Assembly (NCBI GenBank): GCA_018105865.1
Contig: CM030834.1
Location: 14,133,719 to 14,197,718 of the forward strand
DNA length: 64,000 nucleotides
Origin: Metaphire vulgaris
Lineage: Eukaryota; Annelida; Clitellata; Crassiclitellata; Megascolecidae
Direction: 5' to 3'
The position numbers and the translations under genes were made by a program. The notes beneath the pieces were generated by a model. The model saw nothing but the letters and a program-made list of their open reading frames with translations, searched no databases and was not told where the DNA came from. This document shows, piece by piece, positions 61,023-64,000 of the stretch; within the stretch, counting starts at the first letter, position 1; every line of letters begins with the position of its first letter.

Positions 61023-63218
61023 TTGTGGAGAGGGAATTCTAGTAGTAGGCCTATAATTATGCTTGACTGACATTTTTCTACTTGTGAATCAAAAGCTACA
61101 CGTTCACATTTGCAAAGGAATGGATTTTGTACTAACCTGTATTGCATAAACTTCGAATTCTCCTCTCATGAGCTTAGAAAATTCTGCAAAAATATTTATA
61201 AATTAAAACGAGAACGAAAAAGTAATGCTTCGAACCTACTTCCAACACGCATTCAATCTAATTAATAAATATAATCCCCTCGCAGTGGCGCATTTAGAAT
61301 TTTGGTAAGGGGGCCAGCCAGAGACGTCATTTCACTGTCTTTCAGGGAGGGCAAGACACTTTCAACCTGACAAGTTACAACTTTGGAAAAAAGTTGACGA
61401 CCTTTTTTTGCCTGAAAAGTTGACGACCTTTTTTTGCTTGTCAGGAGGGTCTGAGGACAGGTTAGGCCAAGGACCAAAGGGGGCCATGGCCGAAATGGCC
61501 CAATGGTAAATATGCCACTGTCCCCTCGCACAAATAGACAATGTCTAGCTGTGTGTCTGCCTTACGTGGAGCAATAGCAAAATTTGTATTGAACCAAGAT
61601 CCGCGTACTGAACTCAAGAAACTGCTGCAGGTCATTTTGATTTAACGCGTTCTAGATCAAGTTCTGTGCATCAATTAAAAGAGCCAATTTCTGAAGCAAA
61701 AGAAACCCGGATTTAAAGCGAAAAACAGTCAGTTTGCACGACCGACCAATGTAATCGATTCGTCCGTCTTTGTTGACGTCAGCTTCTGTCATCATTTCGT
61801 CAAGATCTTCTCTGGTTAAACTGATGCCAAGGTTAACCATTGTCTGATATAACTCATTCTTAGAGATGTATCCATCCGAATTGCGGTCAAAAACCTTAGG
61901 ACCAAATCACAGTGATACAGTGCTGTGCAGAAATGTCTTTCGTAGCAGTCATTAGGCACGAAATACGATCGTACGTTATAGATGTATTTATTAGAAAACG
62001 AGATAACTTGCACAGATTGAAAATAAAGCTTTTCCATGAACGTTTTTCCATGAACGTTTTTCCATAAACGTTTTTCCATAAGCGTTTTTCCTCTTGTGCA
62101 TGCATAAAACGCTGTTAAAGCAGATTCAGGCAAGACTGGCATTCGGCCATTAAGTTGCCATTTTATCTGGACCAGTCGAGACTAAATAGTTTCTTAACAC
62201 CGGATTAACAAGGACACTCGATTGATATCAACGATATTTTCCGGTCCTATAGGTCCGGACTAGCTGAAATTTTAATGCAGTTATAGTGACACGTACACAT
62301 ACACACACGTACACGTAGATACACACATAGGCCCTATACATGAACACGCACATGAATACAAAAAGCTCAGCAGAAGCACATCGATGGTCAAAGCCATTCA
62401 GAGCAACATGCCATCGGTCTAAGCTAAATGTCTCGATTATATAAGAATTGCACTTGCCTTAAACACCACCCATGAGTTCGGGGGCGATCTCTTTTCTGTA
62501 GAAGGCGGAGGAGGGGGAGGAGGAGGAGGATATGACGGTGGTGATGTCGGTGGTGGTGATGGTGATGGCAATGCTGGCGGTGGAGTTGGTGGTGGTGTTG
62601 GTGATGGTAGTGTTGGCGATGGAGTCGGTGTTGGTGATGGTAGTGCTGATGGTGGACTTTGTGGTGGTGGTGTTGGTGATGGTGATGCTGATGGTGGACT
62701 TTGTGGTGGTGGTGTTGGTGATGGTAACGGTAGTGTTAATGGTGGAGTTTGTGGTGGTGGTGGCGTTGGCGATGGTGGTGCTAGTGGTGGTAGGGTTGGT
62801 GATGGTGCTGGTGCTGGTGATATTGGCTCCGGTGATGCTGGTGATGGTGGTGGTAGGGTTTGTAGCTGTGTCGATGCCGGTAATATTGGCGCTGGTGATG
62901 CTGGCGTCGGTGGTGTTGGTGGTGGTATTGGTGGTGGTAGGGTTGGTGGTGGTGTCGGTACTGGTGATATTGGGGTCGGTGGTGTTGGTGGTGGTATTGG
63001 TGGTGGTAGGGTTGGTGGTGGTGTCGATGCTGGTGATATTGGCGCTGGTGATGCTGGTGTCGGTGGTGTTGGTGGTAGTGGTCGGGGTGGTGAATTCGGT
63101 GGAGCGATTATTGGGCTTTGTGATTCGTGCAGTGTTGCCATGAAAGCGGGCGTATATTCCACCGTACATTCCACAGCGATAGACTCACAAAAGAATTCCC
63201 GAACCTCAAAACTTTTCG
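59344..63218 (-). CDS. EF-hand (calmodulin/troponin-C-like) protein with proline-rich N-terminus; 3' end missing
   Basis: Predicted Ca2+-binding protein. Exons on the minus strand: 62458-63218, 61747-61894, 61137-61183, 60323-60434, 59344-59664; all phases match. Order: about 230 residues of PP/TPP/SPAP repeats; EF1 [14 protein letters not shown]2 [12 protein letters not shown]; a low-complexity linker (Pro/Ser/Thr, Gln5, Gly9); EF3 [14 protein letters not shown]4 [11 protein letters not shown] with the last acidic position supplied by the missing exon. Loop residues at positions 1, 3, 5 and 12 are acidic or Asn where visible, so all four loops look competent (inference). In calmodulin the EF pairs are separated by a short helix; here the insert is roughly 90 residues. 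Two introns use GC donors. I do not recognise a named orthologue. Confidence 0.85.
60323..60434 (-). CDS. EF-hand gene exon: Pro/Ser/Thr linker
   Basis: Acceptor taacaatgcag|CTC, donor AACCAGA|GTAAGG. Encodes [20 protein letters not shown] and an Asn/Thr-rich tail. No domain seen. Phases fit the neighbours (0 to 1). Confidence 0.8.
60557..60727 (+). repeat. (CAT)n microsatellite in EF-hand gene intron
   Basis: CAT with ATA/CAC interruptions. A (GAGT)n tract lies at 59731-59793 and a (GTA)n tract at 60929-61021 in the same gene. Confidence 0.94.
61137..61183 (-). CDS. EF-hand gene exon: end of EF2 helix
   Basis: Acceptor atttttgcag|AA, donor ATACAG|GTTAGT. Completes Glu and encodes [15 protein letters not shown], so EF2 ends IDYIEFSKLM as in calmodulin-type hands. 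47 bp. Confidence 0.88.
61283..61520 (+). mobile_element. hAT-type MITE in intron of the EF-hand gene
   Basis: Ends CAGTGGCGCATTTA...TAAATATGCCACTG; perfect 8-bp duplication TCCCCTCG (61275-61282, 61521-61528). Two tandem copies of the shared internal motif at 61398 and 61425. Confidence 0.93.
61747..61894 (-). CDS. EF-hand gene exon: EF1 and EF2
   Basis: Acceptor tttggtcctaag|GTT, donor ATTG|GTCGGT. Encodes [20 protein letters not shown] and the second loop [11 protein letters not shown], strongly calmodulin-like. 148 bp, phase 1 end. Confidence 0.92.
62029..62092 (+). repeat. Minisatellite, 15-bp unit (TTTTCCATGAACG)
   Basis: Four to five units of (T)TTTTCCATGAACG / TTTTTCCATAAACG. Lies in the intron of the EF-hand gene after the proline-rich exon. 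Confidence 0.85.
62458..63218 (-). CDS. EF-hand gene exon: proline-rich repeat region
   Basis: Read from acceptor cattacttttag|CG (63218) in phase 2, or from ATG 63141-63139 (MATLHESQ) if this is the first coding exon. Degenerate P-T-P-P/P-A-P-I-S-P repeats from GGT-rich minisatellite DNA. Ends NSWVVFK at donor TTTAAG|GCAAGT, a GC donor; VFK joins VFD of the EF-hand in phase 0. Upstream boundary uncertain. Confidence 0.65.
62510..63070 (-). repeat. Minisatellite encoding the proline-rich repeats
   Basis: GGTGGTGTTGGTGATGG-like units repeated across 0.55 kb; all three minus-strand and plus-strand readings are low in stops, so ORF length alone is not evidence of coding here. Confidence 0.8.
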
Positions 63219-63569
63219 CTAAAAGTAATGCCTTTCAACCATATATGGTAACGCAGGTTAGTGAGGTTACTCAGGTGATTAAGAAAACTATATGGTTATA
63301 GAAGCATTGCAATAAAAAGGATTCATCCCTAATTCTGTTTCCAATATTTTTTTATGTTTTTCTTTATTTTTCGATATCCATCTGTAACGTTTTTTGCGAG
63401 AATTGCAAAAACAGTTACCCCCGTCAGTTTGTCAATCTGATAGCTTTTGTAAAATCCATATATAACGCTAAGCTGAGTTTAGTCGTTTTTGCAAATTCTA
63501 CTTTACTCTAGCAACACAACTCATCTTAATAAGCGGAAGAATGCAGGTAATTAGAAGAGAGGAAATTAC

Positions 63570-63761
63570 TATTGTGATTTGTCCACTGCAGGTTTTCCCT
63601 TTGTCCGACTGCTTCCTGTGGTTGTGGCTGGGCGCAAACTGCTGAAACCACCTTGACGGTTGTCGTATCAAGTGTTGTAGGCGCCTCTTCGGCGAACGGT
63701 TGGGTATCCGTGTGATTACGCTGCTCAGTTTCGTCCGTCTGCGCGCACTGCCTGGTCAAAA
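63570..63761 (-). CDS. Candidate upstream exon of the EF-hand gene
   Basis: Open frame after acceptor tgcgccttttag|TT with coding-like codon use: LTRQCAQTDETEQRNHTDTQ, then Thr/Val- and Gln/Pro-rich sequence. Donor AATA|GTAATT would leave phase 1, which fits the CG start of the proline-rich exon. The donor is weak and there is no homology, so it is only a candidate. Confidence 0.35.
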
Positions 63762-63831
63762 CTAAAAGGCGCAAATCAAATGCTATCCTCGCTGATCACA
63801 ACATAATAAAAAAATAAAAAAATAAATAATA

Positions 63832-63882
63832 ACAAGGTTTAAGTGGCTCAGTAGGGTCTGCCCTGTGTTAGAACCACTGTTG
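63832..63882 (-). mobile_element. Possible SINE 3'-tail fragment
   Basis: The minus strand reads CAGTGGTTCTAACACAGGGC...GAGCCACTTAAAC, similar to the 3' tail of the three SINE copies (AGTGGCTTTCACACAGGCA...AAGCCACTTTTAA). No box A/B. Confidence 0.35.
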
Positions 63883-64000
63883 CACTCATCCAAATCTAGT
63901 ATCATCCTCTAGCACTGAGGTTAATTTTAAAATCATTCACACTCGTAGCCATTACTATCTCCTCGTCTAGTTCATTTTATTAAGACAGCGTAATGTATAA

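Noticed and set aside
62532..63143. Plus-strand ORF rich in Val/Met
   Set aside because: Antisense reading of the proline-rich minisatellite; the minus-strand Pro frame joins the EF-hand exons in phase.

Overview
This is nuclear genomic DNA from an animal, most likely an invertebrate bilaterian. The evidence is spliced genes with GT-AG and GC-AG introns, a KANK adaptor gene, a glycine-receptor-like Cys-loop channel gene, dense di- and trinucleotide microsatellites, and a heavy load of short hAT-type DNA transposons. The species cannot be fixed from the sequence. There is no bacterial or organellar content.

Layout. Positions 5177-21825 (+) carry a KANK gene: KN motif, coiled coil, a very long low-complexity middle and C-terminal ankyrin repeats. 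I could chain ten coding exons in frame (1,729 codons plus stop). Tail-to-tail with it, 23700-36964 (-) carries a chloride-channel-type Cys-loop receptor. Seven exons join in frame from the start of the ligand-binding domain to the stop after TM4; the signal-peptide exon was not found, and the 6.8-kb intron at 30077-36911 is full of repeats. From about 37 to 52.5 kb I see no host gene, only transposons (including a frameshifted autonomous-type element at 38575-40288), minisatellites and microsatellites. A possible Q/A-rich terminal exon (-) lies at 52535-52794 and a perfect 148-bp palindrome at 53659-53806. From 59344 to about 63761 (-) is an EF-hand gene: a long proline-rich N-terminus, a calmodulin-like EF pair, a low-complexity linker of roughly 90 residues and a second EF pair. 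Its last exon was not found with confidence.

Mobile DNA dominates the non-coding sequence. I count about 30 short elements with CAGTG/CAGGG-type inverted ends, and most have 8-bp target-site duplications that can be read directly. They fall into at least 18 end-sequence families. One family has five copies, all with perfect duplications. Many otherwise different families share an internal motif close to GACCTTTTTTGCTTGTCA. There are also tRNA-derived SINEs (one nested in a MITE), LINE 3' ends that terminate in trinucleotide microsatellites, a 2.08-kb solo-LTR-like element and a mariner-like mini-element.

The three genes show no evident functional link. KANK acts at the talin/cortical microtubule interface, the receptor is a membrane ion channel and the EF-hand protein is a predicted calcium sensor. 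All exon joins were made by eye from splice signals, reading-frame phase and family resemblance.
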